Assembly: GCA_013399115.1 (NCBI GenBank)
Contig: VXAA01000959.1
Location: 731,865 to 795,864 of the forward strand
DNA from: Anseranas semipalmata
Lineage: Eukaryota > Chordata > Aves > Anseriformes > Anseranatidae
DNA: 64,000 nucleotides
Reading direction: 5' to 3'
A model generated the notes under the pieces. The model was not told the origin of the DNA and did no database searches. It was given only the letters and a program-made list of their open reading frames with translations. How positions within the stretch are numbered: the stretch's first letter is position 1; each line of letters opens with the position of its first letter. Of the stretch, positions 13,005 through 24,680 are shown piece by piece. The position numbers and the translations under genes were made by a program.

Positions 13005-13215
13005 GCACTGCGTGCTAAGCTATCTGGGGCCATCGGACCCGGCTGTCCCTATGCCAGCCAGGTCCCGTCTCCAGTGCCAGCCGTGCCGGTACCAGGCCCG
13101 ACGGCCGTCCTCTGGCCGCTGCCGAGGGGTCAGCGCGGGACACGGGCCTGCCCCGCTGGTGGCAGCCTACGAGTGCGTGTGAACAAGGCTCGCCAAAACA
13201 CGCCGATTCCCAAAG
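13005..13215. other. CpG-rich patch
   Basis: About 200 bases with roughly two dozen CpG dinucleotides inside AT-rich flanks. Open frames run across it on both strands (86 codons on plus, 76 on minus), which is what GC-rich sequence with few stop codons produces. No TATA box or splice donor shows that it is a promoter. It could be an orphan CpG island or a GC-rich remnant of something older. Confidence 0.5.
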
Positions 13216-13979
13216 CAGCGCTGCTTATCCCTGGCAGCGAGAACAGATGAAGTGAGCCATCAAAGTGAAAACAACAAGTACTAACTTGTGTGGGTTGCAA
13301 AAGGCATTGTGTGTCTTTCCCATGATAACCTGCTGACTTGGGGAACTGATGACAATGCAAATGAGCATGCTGAGAAAAGAATTTTAGTGAGAAAGCCCTT
13401 TATGTAATACCTATTTTCCATTCAAATTGGAGATTGAAGGATCAAGTAACGGGAAAAGATGTTCAAGGACTGATCTTTAAGAAATCATTTTATTGTTGTA
13501 GTCATTAATGAAATGTCCTTAAATATTCAAACATCTACAGCAGTATTAAAGTTTAATCTATATATCATGTACCAATACTTGCTAATTTTGTTGTAGGAGG
13601 TAAATTCAAAAAATTCGTTATGTAGAGGGACATACTTGTTTAGCTGCTTTTTTTTTTTTTCTTGTAATATTGATAGCATTATTTTAATAATTTAAAATTC
13701 AGTGAGGGATAAAGACCACTTAGGTTTTCTCATTCTTCTTCTTCCGAAATGGGGTTTTACAGTCATTTGAGGATTTTAGTGCTCTGCCTAATCCAATTTA
13801 AAATTATCTAATTTATGAAATTCCTACTGATTCTTTGAAAGATTGAGTAGATTAATGGATCTACCGAACAGCTTGTCATTCCTAATGCTTAATCTACTTT
13901 TCTTTTTTTTTTCTTGCAGAAATAATGGAAACACATTCTGTAGAACAATCTTTAAGAATATAAGCATTTCCATTTTTTT
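13216..13979. other. non-coding DNA with an unpaired acceptor-like site
   Basis: AT-rich. At 13895-13919 a long pyrimidine tract ends in ttgcag, a strong acceptor-like sequence, but the following sequence is not open for long and no donor follows. No gene called. Confidence 0.45.
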
Positions 13980-14003
13980 GGGCGGGGGGGGGGAAGGGGT
14001 GGG
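13980..14003 (+). other. G-quadruplex motif
   Basis: Four G-runs with very short spacers: three Gs, C, ten Gs, AA, four Gs, T, three Gs. This satisfies the usual pattern for an intramolecular G-quadruplex on the plus strand. Confidence 0.75.
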
Positions 14004-16517
14004 TCATGGTGTTTTCAGATATGTAGATTTCAACAGTCTAGTTTTAGATAGGTATACTTCAACATGATAGTAAAAAATCACATACATTTTCATATGTCTT
14101 CATTAATGTCAACTCATTATGAATTTGTCTGTTTTATATCCATTATTGCTTCTAAACGTCTTTCAGCATATTTGTCTATACAATCTCCTTTGCACTGTAT
14201 ACCTGGTTTTCCATTAAAAGTTTTAACTACCGTTTTCCTCATTGAATACCACTTGTTATTGTCTGGCCACATTTCTGATTTCTGAGTATCTGTTTTATTT
14301 CTGTCATCATGGAAAGAAATTAGTTATCATTACACATTATTTCTGTAATCAATTTTAATGTATTAATGTTTGCAAATTTAGTTGACAAATTTCTTACAGT
14401 CATTCCAAAATCACTCAAATGTTAGAATAAGGCCAATAGCCTTCAGGGTCATTACATTTATTATACAATCCCTTTTGCATGTAATTCTGAGGTGCACCTA
14501 AGCTAGGTTGGTGGGATGCTGATATCTAATAGTATTTTGGGGAAACATCCAGAGCTATACTTTTTAGCTCTGTATGTTTTTATGTCTCTCTTTCCTGACT
14601 CAGGCTATCATTACAAGGTCAGTTATGCCTTTTAAGTTCTTGCAAGAATTTAAACTTTTTTGTTGCACTTTGAGAAAAGTCTTTTTTTTTTTTTTTTCTA
14701 CTAAAGATGCAGCAAGTTCACTGATAAATTAGTCCTCATTCACACCGTAAAGTATGGTGAATAACCAAATAACAGAAACAAAGTCCAGCAAGTATCCTAA
14801 GAGAGCAGGGTCCTTACAGTGCATTTCTTTATGCAGAGCTTGGTAACATCAGCAGTCCAGCATTTTCATTCTGCATTAGAATATCCTACCTCTAAAAAAC
14901 TTCCTGAATACCACATTAATAGATAGAGAAAGACTATTGTAAATGATAAAACATTTTCTGGCTAAATTTAATATTAGATTTAGCATGATCTTAATTCTTT
15001 TCCTGCTGTATAATTATTTCCATTGTGTTTGTGGTATGATGGAACAAGAAAAAATGCTTCCGTGTGTGTGATTTCCTGGAACTAAACATAAGTATTTTTG
15101 TAGAGCTTCAAGTAAGTTATGGGAGTAATGGTGTTCTCATTGAAAAATTCATAGCAAAATCTTTTTTTTTTTTTTGCTTTATTTTTTTTCATCACTTAGA
15201 ATTGCTGTTACCTCAACAGTTGCCTCACACTGATACTCAGATACAACACATCTTTCTCAAGTTGTTGGTTAGGTTTATGAATAAACAACAATATAAAAAT
15301 ATATCCAGCGTTAGAAATTAGTAGCTCTTCGATAACCATTTCTAGCACTTGCATTGGTAAAACAACTGAAAGAACCAATGGAAGTTGAGAAATACTCCTA
15401 ATTTCACTCTGATTAGCATCAGAGAGATCAGTTTAGTCTGGAGAAGAGAACTACTGATATTTAGGGATTCTAGGTTGTTTGTTTGTTTGTTTGTTTTTGG
15501 TTAATTGACTTGGCATCACCAGCCATAAAATGATGGTACTGTACCATCGTCTGCCATGATTCTGCCAGACTGAAGGTGTGAAGTAGGGCTGGGCTGGAAG
15601 TGCTTTTCTCTTTAAGCATGTATTTCATAGGCTAAAATAAAACACAAGATTTATAAGTAAATATCTACAACTGAAAAATAAATATATTCAACATATTGGT
15701 GATATTTCCTTTTTAAAAACTTTGAAAATCTTGTCAGTTGAAAAATATGTTAACTTAAGTTGCTCTATATTTTTAGAGACAACTTGAAAGTGTTCCTGTT
15801 TTGTCTGCCTAATGCCCGCATTTTGTGTAGCCGAGGTTACCTTCCTATAAGTGCTTTGTGGCAGGCAGCACAAGAAGCTTCCTTAGAAGGTCAAAGTAAG
15901 TGAACAACTTTTTGCTCATGCTTAAGCTACTCAAGTATGCATTTAAGTCAAAGTGAGACAGATGTTGGTGAATACATATTTTAGATGTTCTTTTTTGGGA
16001 TATTCTGTGGCAAGAGCACCTGTCTTGCTGAATGAAAATATCACACAGGAATGAAGTGGCACTTGTGCTGGTTCAAGCATTTTAAAGCAGGGATGCTCAA
16101 CTATCACTTCACACAGCAACATCTGTAGCACAGGAGATGTTTGAGATCATGCTGCATATTGGGCTTGCTTGATCCTGTTCATGTCAGCTATTCCAGCTTC
16201 TCCTCCTGGTGCCATGAGAGGATACAGCGGTGACTTTGGAAAATGAGATGTAAACTACAGTTTTGCTTATAGAGCTGAGACATCTCACACAGCCCCTTCT
16301 TGGTACAAACAGTTTAGGAAACATATTTCCAAAGTCTTTTCTGCGTGTTTTCTCTACAGAGGCGAGGGCATGTCGGTATTCCTCTGTACGCTTGACTTAG
16401 AATTCATAGGAATTACTCCAGTAGCTCCGTCATATTGTATTTGCTGATCTGTAGGAATGGAAGATGAGCATTTCCAGGTTAAGGAATTATATTTTATTAA
16501 TGGGAAAATTCACTTAC

Positions 16518-16629
16518 CTGAGGCACAGGATTCTTCCAGTTGTTGTAGGCTGTTACACAACAAGCTAAAACTTTCTTATTAGCAACAGTCAGGTGCACAG
16601 TTGGTACTTCTGACCTTCTGTGAGTGCCC
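16518..16629 (-). other. possible exon, minus strand
   Basis: Read on the minus strand, a 112-nt segment lies between an acceptor-like site (pyrimidine-rich, ending tgcttag, after 16629) and a strong donor (CAG followed by gtaagtg, below 16518). One frame is open for 37 codons, with an in-frame TAG in the putative upstream intron and a TAA soon after the donor. The peptide begins GTHRRSEVPTVHLTVANKK and is not recognised. Chance is a serious alternative because an AT-rich 64 kb window contains many such pairings. Confidence 0.13.
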
Positions 16630-19100
16630 CTAAGCAGAGACTAAACAGTAGATAAAACAGATGTGGTCCTTGGTTCTTAAATACCGCTTTTATCATGTTG
16701 ATACTATGTGTTTTCAGTGAATCATTTCCTTCCACCGTGTCTGAGTCACAACTTAAAACGGTGTGCAATGTGCCTGGTGTCTATACAGTGTCTGTATTAA
16801 ATACGGTGTTTTTGTTGTTTGTTTGTTTTCCTAAAAGCGTCTCCCATGTGAACACAGATCTAGAGAAGGAATCTTAAACTTCTTGCAAGGGCAAGAGTAA
16901 GTTCATGCTAGTTCATTCCAAAGTCCTTACTGTTTATCCATTTCGCTTCCCTTTTTCTCCCTCTGTACAGGCCAGTAATTATAAGAGGAAAAAAATGTCC
17001 CTTTAAGTCACAGTCACACTGAGAGATTCCGCTTTCATATAAGAAATAACTGCTGCAGCATACATTTGAATTCAGAGGCTTGTATTTGAACTAGGTAGCT
17101 TGGAATTAATGCTCTTTTGTTAATACAAGTCACCATTGAAAAGAAACAAATACTAATGAAGTTAGAGCAGATACCCAGTTATCCATTCGTATTTTGAGTT
17201 TGTTTTCAGTCATCTGGCATCCAATAGTGGATAAAAGCATGAAGAGGGCACGTAAAGTTGGCTATTAAAATGTGCTGTAACATTGCTGAGCTCTGTGTTT
17301 GAATGTTTAAAGTTTGAAAGAAACCTTGTACTTTGAAACAACCTTACTTTCTCCAGATTGTGTGCTTCTCTCTTAAACGCATTGCGAAAGGGCTGTGAAG
17401 TAGCTGAGCTATTCTTCTCATGAAGAGGAGAGCGGTTTTACAGACCTTGTGCTTTCTTTCTGTGACGTCCTGCTACACTGGTGTGTCCCATGTTACGAGA
17501 TGGATTAACAAGAGCGTAACTATTTCCTTACAGCATGTTTTGCCAGTGAAGCTTAGCGTTATTACAGCGAGATCTGACAAGGTATAAATACGTGCTCAGC
17601 TTTAACTCAGGGCCAAACCAAAACCCCATCAAATCAATCCAGGCCTTTTTTGGTCATTCCCTGGTTTTATTTCTTTTTACCCTTCCTGGGAAGGCTCTCC
17701 TTTGCTTCTTGAGCAGGTTGGAGCAGCTTATGCTGTTGTAGCTCCTGTACTGCCTTGGCGACCTCGGGAACCCGGGTGAATTCTGCTGTCCGAGTATTAA
17801 GCCGTTCAGTCGCAGTGCTCCTTGTGCCAACAGGATATTTCCAGCTCTTTCAAAGTAAAACATGAGAAGAGGGCAAACTTCTTCCCAGGTATTCCTCAAC
17901 TAGAAAATGCCCTCAAAAAAAGAAAAAAAAAAAAAAAAAAGAGAGGAGAAAAAAAGAAAAGCAATGGCTTATGAACAATAGAAATGCAAGGAAAAACAAA
18001 ACAAAACAAACAAACAAAAGGAAACCTCTTCACCTTGTGGCAAAGACTTCATTTATATTTCTTATCTTATTCCTTACCAGTGGAGATAAGATACCTATAC
18101 ACTATGTCTTCGTAGCTTTGGGGACCTACAAACAATGACCTGCAAGGAGTTTCCCTGATCCAGTGTGGTAATTGAACTTCATGGTTTTAATGAAGCTCTT
18201 TTCTCCTTTTACCTGAAGTGTATGTGCACAAGTAGATGTCCCATAACATTTTTCTTTTTCATCTAACCTATTTTCATATATACAATACACTTCTGTAGAG
18301 GATATCATTTCAGCTGAAATGGACTATTTTATGTTAGCTACATGATGTATAATTCAAATTTTTAGTTTAAAATGAGTTTCCTATTTTGTTTTGGTGAACT
18401 GTAGGTTGCTTTTTCTTCTCTATGAAACTATTCCCATTATAAATGATTTGTTTAATTGGTTTAAGCTGTAAATGATGAACACAATTTGTTTGGGTGTTTT
18501 AAGGTGGCTTGTTTCCAAAATGGTAGTGGCATGTTTTATTGTATCAAAGTTGTTGTCTGATTGACTTAGAGGCTAGCTAGCATATTTAGTTAGTTAGTTA
18601 TTGGCAGTAAATAGCTGAAGGTATAAATGTTGCATTCAGACAACGATGTTCTTGGCTCTAAAGTCCTTGTAAGGACCAAAAGTATTTTGAGATGTATTTT
18701 GTTGTGGAGTTGGGGGAAACTCAAGTTAATTTCTCTACTAGAAGCCCATGATGAGATTTGTTTTATTTCAGTACTATAAAATACGAATTCATCTTAAATG
18801 TGTTCCTAATGCACCAGGCCTGCAGTAGTGAAATACCAATAGGACTGTTGGTATTGCACTGCTAAGATATCAGCCTCATAATTCTGTTGTGCCGAGGAAG
18901 TGAGGAAGTGGTCTTGCATCATATAAAAGTTAGGGATAGCTAATCTATGAAAAGATGCAGAAAATCTCTTTTTGTCTTCCACCATCTGGAGTAGGTGGCC
19001 AGCAGAAACAGCTATGTGCTAACGTGTCCAAAACAAATAGCAGAAATTCTAATTTGTGTCCGAGACGGTGCAGATATCTGAGTCAGAGGGGGGGCCTCAC

Positions 19101-19127
19101 CTTTGCTTGCTGTTTCTTACGGAAATG
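19101..19127 (-). other. possible 27-nt microexon, minus strand
   Basis: On the minus strand a long pyrimidine-rich tract ending in cttcag precedes 27 nt that encode HFRKKQQAK, followed by a donor-like AAG/gtgagg. The length is a multiple of three. Both splice sites look good, but microexons this short cannot be judged without transcript or conservation data. Confidence 0.1.
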
Positions 19128-20577
19128 CTGAAGCATGAAGAGATGGAGAGGAACCAGACATCTTCTCTGTTACCTCGGGCATTGTGTAACAGCTTCATAG
19201 GGTGCCATGGTGATGTTTAGCAGCTTAAAAGCTTTTATGAGTTTTTCATGGAAAAGCTTTAGTTTAAAAAAAGGTGTTTCAGACTTATAAAGGAAATCAA
19301 TACTGGAATCAACAAGATAAACAGAAGTGTTTCACATTGTTATTTTTTTAATGATTCAAACTTTTTAAAGTTAACCTTTACCTGTGATAAACTGAGTACT
19401 GCAATACTGAGAACAATAAAAACTGGAATTAATTGTCTAGCTTAGGAAATGTGCAGAAATGAAAGATCATGAATAGAGGGGAAAGAAGTTTTCTTTCTTT
19501 CATTTTGATGTATTAGTTGGTCTGAGTTTTCTCCCAGTAAGTTTGAGAAGTTTGCTATAATAAATAAAAAGGTTACAATCCTGGAACAGCAGTTTCCTTG
19601 TTTAATACAGCTAATGGGGAAAAAGAGATATTAATTTGTCTATTGCATTCAAAAGCATCAGCTAGATAACAAATAGCTCAGTCAGATTAGACACCGAATA
19701 GCTCATTACCCTTGCGAATACTACAGTGCAATCATAAACATTAAACACTTGTTCTCAGTAAAAAGCAAGAAACAGTTCAGAATTTACACGGAAAACTCTA
19801 GCACCCCATAAGACTTCGTAGGTTAGTTACAGACACATTCCTTTATTTTGATTTTTTTTTCTCCTGACAAAGCAGATTAAATGAATAAATCCATCTGAAG
19901 CTCTGTGAAGTGTATCTAATTGCATGTACCCAACAGGTTTTCAGAAATACTGCTATCATGACAAAAATTCTAAGATATCAAATAGTGATTTCAGCAAACT
20001 GAGATATTAAATGTAATGATTGTCAGTGCAGGGTTTTTTTCCCCTCAAACACATTTGCAGTTATTATTGACCAAGACGTCTTTTACAAGTGAACCCACCT
20101 GTCAGGGCTTTTTTTCCTCCCTATATAACATAAATAGTATTCTAAATCATTCAACACTAAGGAATGAACAGTTTTTTCTTCTTCTTTTTTTTTTTTTTTT
20201 AATTTGTAAATTGAACCTAAGTAGCTCTTAGAAGTGGCTCAGAAAAGTACCTCAGTGTCTTTAAATGTTTAAATGTATGTAAGTTTTTGTCTTTGCTTGT
20301 GTGTGTGAAGCTTTGGGGGGGAGTAAAGGCCTCATCTACATGAGGGGACAATAATTTGGGGACGTGTGGCTAAGTGTCTAGCACAGAAAAATCTCGTCTC
20401 TGAACACAGCTTCATCTGCTTGAACTGTTACCCAAATGCTTAGTATGTATGTTGTGTGGCGGATACATCCTCGAAGAAAATGAGCACTCCATTCAAATCA
20501 AGATTAATATCGAGAAGCTGTATGGAGAGATCACATCTGTGAGCATAAATGTGGTTTTCAGAGCTAATATTTTGTTT

Positions 20578-20700
20578 GAGCGCCGTTGGAGCGATCTGTC
20601 CGGGCGGCCGCCGTGCTAGCGGCTGGCTTGCTGCGGGGGCACTCGCCTGGCCGCCGGGGCTGTCCCGGCTCGCTGCCTCGGGTCTGGGGACTGGGAGGCA
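20578..20700. other. CpG-rich patch
   Basis: About 120 bases with roughly 17 CpGs, including ggcggccgccg, between AT-rich flanks. Frames are open on both strands (103 codons on minus at 20440-20751, 70 on plus), which fits a compositional effect. No promoter elements recognised. Confidence 0.5.
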
Positions 20701-22879
20701 GAAGCAAGGCTGAGAGGGGTTGGCTAGGGGAAAGTCGCTTGCTAACCCCATATTCTCCTGCTCTGTTTCGAACTTATGAATTCATTAGGAATGAATAAAA
20801 TCAAAAGGAACAACTAGTGAAAATTACCTCTGGAGCAGTGGCAGCAATGCACGCAGGTGTCACGATTAGGGTGCACGTGGCATACGGAAGCACGGGGAGC
20901 TATAAGCAGAGCATGCAACAGAAAACTGGGGTGGTTGGTGGCTGCAGGGAATCGTCTGCATCTCGGGTCTTCTGCTAGGACGAGTGTGATGTTGTTTTCT
21001 TCCTTCTCATTGGTCTGCAATTCCGTGCTACATTGGAGTTTACTGTATATGTAGTGTTTTATATACATTGGATATTTGTTTCTCCTTTAACTGAGCTCCC
21101 ATGCTTGCATTTATTTGAGCAGTGGCTCAGATAGCCCAGACCCTGGGCAAGTTATTTGTGGACCTGGGGCCTCTGGAATTGTCCCGTGCTCAGATTTTCA
21201 AGGCTTCTGTTGTGTTTGTACTTGCCCGTCCTCTGGCCACAGCTGTTCATCCTACATAGGATAGCTACTAGCTATCAGTGTCTGTTACTTACAGAAATGC
21301 ATCAAAACTGTTTTAGCAGTGGGTGTTATACAGTTGTGGAAAGCTAAGATGGTTAGGGAAGTCATCTGGTCATTAGGTAGGTGCTGTTAAAGCTGTGCAG
21401 CTGAAATGGAGCTGCCACATGTTCAAGTCCAGGCAGAGGCTGACAAGCCCCAGGCCTGCAGCTGGGTCATACAACACCTGTGGCCCCGTCTATAGCTATG
21501 GCAGAGCTGCATTTATCGGAATGCAGGGTTGCGTCCAAATTGGATTCTTAAGCTCTTCCATCTCCCTCCTCTTCCCCTTCAGAAAGCCCTGACCAAATAA
21601 AAAATAAGCCTTGTGTTCTTGTTGTAACTCCATTTGTATTTCAAGCTGTCTTCGTTCTTTGGTGTATTGCATTATTTCTTGAATTAGAGGTAGATCGCAG
21701 CCCCTGCAGAAACCTAGTAACTCAGTGCTCGCTGTAAGCTGTCGCCTGGCTCCATTTCTCTGCATCCTCCCCAGTAGCCCTGGCTTTTTTTTTTTTTTTT
21801 TGCTGGCACCCAGAGGAGGTCGATTTGAATGATTTATTATTTAATTTATAAAATACCTAAAATTTATACAATTCATAAAGGGTGTGTTTGCCTGCTTGCT
21901 TGCCTCAGCTCAGAGGGCAGTGATAGGTGCCAGCGCTTGGTCCCACTGTGTTTGCCCCCTCCCCTGGCAGGGGATGCCCCGGGCACTGTGGCAGCCGTCA
22001 GCTTCTGCCCTGCCCTCCGTGGTGCTGAGCCCAGGGCTGTATCGCGTGGGTGAGACTCGCTGTCCTTTAGCTGCTGGAGCTAACGTACGGTTTGGGAGAG
22101 GCTGCCCCCGCCACAAAGAGAGCATGCCCACGCTATCCTGCCCGAGTACGGTTTTGGGGCAATGAGCTGTGCTGGGAATTTGAGACCGAATTCTGCAGAC
22201 AGGGCTGCTCAGAGGGGCTGTGCAGGCAGGCAGGGAGCACAGGGCTCTGTAGCTCAGTAAGCGCGTTCTGGCTTGTGGTGAGCGAGAGGCCAAGGACTTT
22301 GTACGGAGTTTGCAAGGCCTCTGGGCTGGCGCTTGTTGCGCTTGCTTTGATTCAGTTTGCCGTGACCTGTTTTGAGCCTTCTTTTTATACTTGGACTTGC
22401 TGTAACAGCAATTTTTCTAATGGCCTAATTTTAATTTTGCTTATGTCTGTATCATACAACAATAGTGTTTTTACAGAGATGGCAGTGACAAGTAGTAATT
22501 ATGTGTAGAATGAGGTATTCATGAGTCTAACGTTATGGCATTAGTGTACAGAAACGTCAGAGGCCTTGGGAGTGGGGACACAGGATGGCCCACAGAGGAG
22601 TGCAGGCGCGGGATGGTGAGAGGTGGGACAAAAGTGGGCAGTGGAGGCCCCACAGCTGTAAGCAGCTCGCCAATGGCCAAAGAAACACAGACTTCAGAGC
22701 GGGGCAAAAGCAGTGTTTGGGTCAGCAAAGAGAGCAAAAAATGAGTACCTCATATGCAAAATGCACCATATATGAGAATTTTGAAGCACTAAAGAAAGAG
22801 TGAGGTTTAAGACAGTGTTAGAAAACACAAAAATGACCTTATGTACCTCCTCGAGAGGCACTTAATCATAATGGTACTT
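20701..22879. other. non-coding DNA of mixed composition
   Basis: No gene is supported. Moderately GC-rich sequence at 21890-22330 gives overlapping open frames on both strands (127 codons minus, 138 codons plus) with no family features. A T-run lies at 21786-21801. Confidence 0.45.
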
Positions 22880-23500
22880 TGTCCCCGCGAAGGAGCTGGG
22901 ATGCAGGCGGCCCTGGCTGTGTCCCCCTGCCCGACCAGAGCCATCGGTGCCCCAAGGCCGAGGGGCAGCAGGAGGGCGAGTGTGACACCAGGGAAGGGCT
23001 TGGTACTGGGACGTGTGCCTACGGTATACAGATTGATGCTTCTGTGTATTTGTATAGTAGCATTCTTTTTCTTTTTTTCTTTTTTATTTTTTTTTTCCCT
23101 GTAACAACCAAACTGGACTGAATTCTTTGATCAGGCCTTCCAATTATTCCGTAGTAATTTTTTGGCTTTACATCTGTAGTGTGCTTTCCTCTTCGCCTAT
23201 AACAAGACTTTGAGCCCAACGGGTGTTTGCTGCACAGGGTTAACACGCAGGTAAAGCTGCCGGGGCTCCCTGGGAATCCCACGGCCGGATTTGGCAGCAC
23301 CGCTGCATCCAGGGCAGTGCCGGGTGCAGCAGCCGGAGGCCAGGGGGGCCACGGAGGCTGGGGAGGCCATGGAGGCCGGGTTGCTTCCCTGGGCAGCGGG
23401 GGGAAGGCTCCTGGGCGCTCCTTCCAGCGCCGTGAGCTGCCGCTCTCTGCTGGAGTCGGGCGTGTGGCGCGGGGCAGGCACGAAGTGGCATCCGGAGCTT
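22880..23500. other. GC-rich, CpG-bearing stretch
   Basis: A GC-rich zone in two halves (22880-23030 and 23250-23500), separated by a T-rich tract at 23060-23098. The second half has repeated ggaggc/ggggcc words, which read as P-P-W repeats in a 180-codon minus-strand frame (23019-23561). Because frames are open on both strands and the repeats are short GC words, I do not call a gene. Confidence 0.4.
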
Positions 23501-24380
23501 TTGTCTCTTGAAACAAGTGGAAGCTGCACGCAACAACTTGGTGTGAGCACGCAGCTCTCATTGCATTTTCTTAATGCAGTAACCCCGCTGGCTGGCTATG
23601 TACTAGGGCTCCGGGGAGCCCTGGTTACATTAATCTACAGCCTGGAATGAGCATCGTTTTCTTGTATGTCTCAGAGTGCTGCAAATACAAATCTCTGATG
23701 CTAAGTATGTCCTTGAAAAGAGACTTAAAATGCACAGCTCCTTTTGTCCAGTTCAAGTACTATTTCACTGTGTGACTGCTCGCTGCTACTGTGCTGTATT
23801 AGCAATATCCATCATGTGGAAATAGCATAAGTCGATCCCATGGTAAAGGCATAAACCTTCATTCCTAAAGGGACTCGGGCACCTGTCAGCCACTTTAAGT
23901 ATCTAAATCAAAAACTGGGTTGCTTCTGTCTCAGCTGGGCTTATACCCAGACTAGGATATTCCTCAGTTTCCAACACTAATGTTCTTTTGAAATCTGAGT
24001 TTGTGCTTTCCTGTCCTCTGAGTGGTTGCTGCACTGGTAAGACCAGGGCACCTGAGAACTGAGGGGCTGAGCACGGTCCTGCTGCTGCTGCCTGCTGTGG
24101 GCTGGATCCTACATAAACACAGAAGGAGTAAGTGAGGCTTGTCAAGGACCCCTTCCTATAAATAGTTCGGTGATTGCAGCGTTCACTCAGAAGGTTAGAC
24201 GTTATCATTCAGTTTCCCACAAACACCCTCGTCCCCCGATTACTTAAGCTATAAAACACCCCAGGCAGCATGAGGATTAGAAAGGAGGAAAATGGCATCT
24301 GAGATAAATTGGGCATAGGAGGGACTTAAGTAAGGTCTCTCTCAATGTCAGTATTCTAACTGGGGTAGTGGGGCACAACC
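23501..24380. other. non-coding DNA, no gene seen
   Basis: Ordinary unique sequence. The longest minus-strand frame (23903-24208, 101 codons) has no recognisable domain. Confidence 0.45.
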
Positions 24381-24680
24381 TGTTTCTTTTTCCNTTTCTT
24401 TTCCTTTCTTTTCCTTTCTTTTCCTTTCTTTTCCTTTCTTTTCCTTTCTTTTCCTTTCTTTTCCTTTCTTTTCCTTTCTTTTCCTTTCTTTTCCTTTCTT
24501 TTCCTTTCTTTTCCTTTCTTTTCCTTTCTTTTCCTTTCTTTTCCTTTCTTTTCCTTTCTTTTCCTTTCTTTTCCTTTCTTTTCCTTTCTTTTCCTTTCTT
24601 TTCCTTTCTTTTCCTTTCTTTTCCTTTCTTTTCCTTTCTTTTCCTTTCTTTTCCTTTCTTTTCCTTTCTTTTCCTTTCTT
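24381..24680. repeat. perfect decamer tandem array (TTCCTTTCTT)n
   Basis: From 24401 to 24680 the decamer TTCCTTTCTT repeats 28 times with no mismatch. A partial unit lies at 24395-24400, and a single unknown base (N) at 24394 follows a degenerate pyrimidine lead-in from 24381. The plus strand is pure pyrimidine and the minus strand pure purine. Because 10 is not a multiple of 3, every frame cycles through a 10-codon period without stops, so long fake lysine/glutamate/arginine or phenylalanine/leucine/serine frames appear on both strands. The N and the perfect uniformity suggest the true length may be mis-assembled. Confidence 0.97.

Larger units (their letters stand above)
14004..20577. other. 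non-coding DNA, weak exon-like sites only
   Basis: No gene is supported. Contents include homopolymers (T-run near 14682-14697, A-run near 17923-17940), a (TTTG)n run at 15475-15498, an odd palindrome at 15532-15548, and two splice-bounded minus-strand candidates listed separately (16518-16629 and 19101-19127). The stretch 19590-19800 is free of simple repeats and resembles unique, possibly constrained DNA. Confidence 0.45.

Noticed and set aside
13920..13980. Exon start after the ttgcag acceptor-like site
   Set aside because: No donor follows and the sequence runs into the G-rich tract.
23019..23561. 180-codon minus-strand frame with P-P-W repeats
   Set aside because: It lies in GC-rich sequence with overlapping open frames on the other strand, and its tail is a poly-K run from a T-rich tract.
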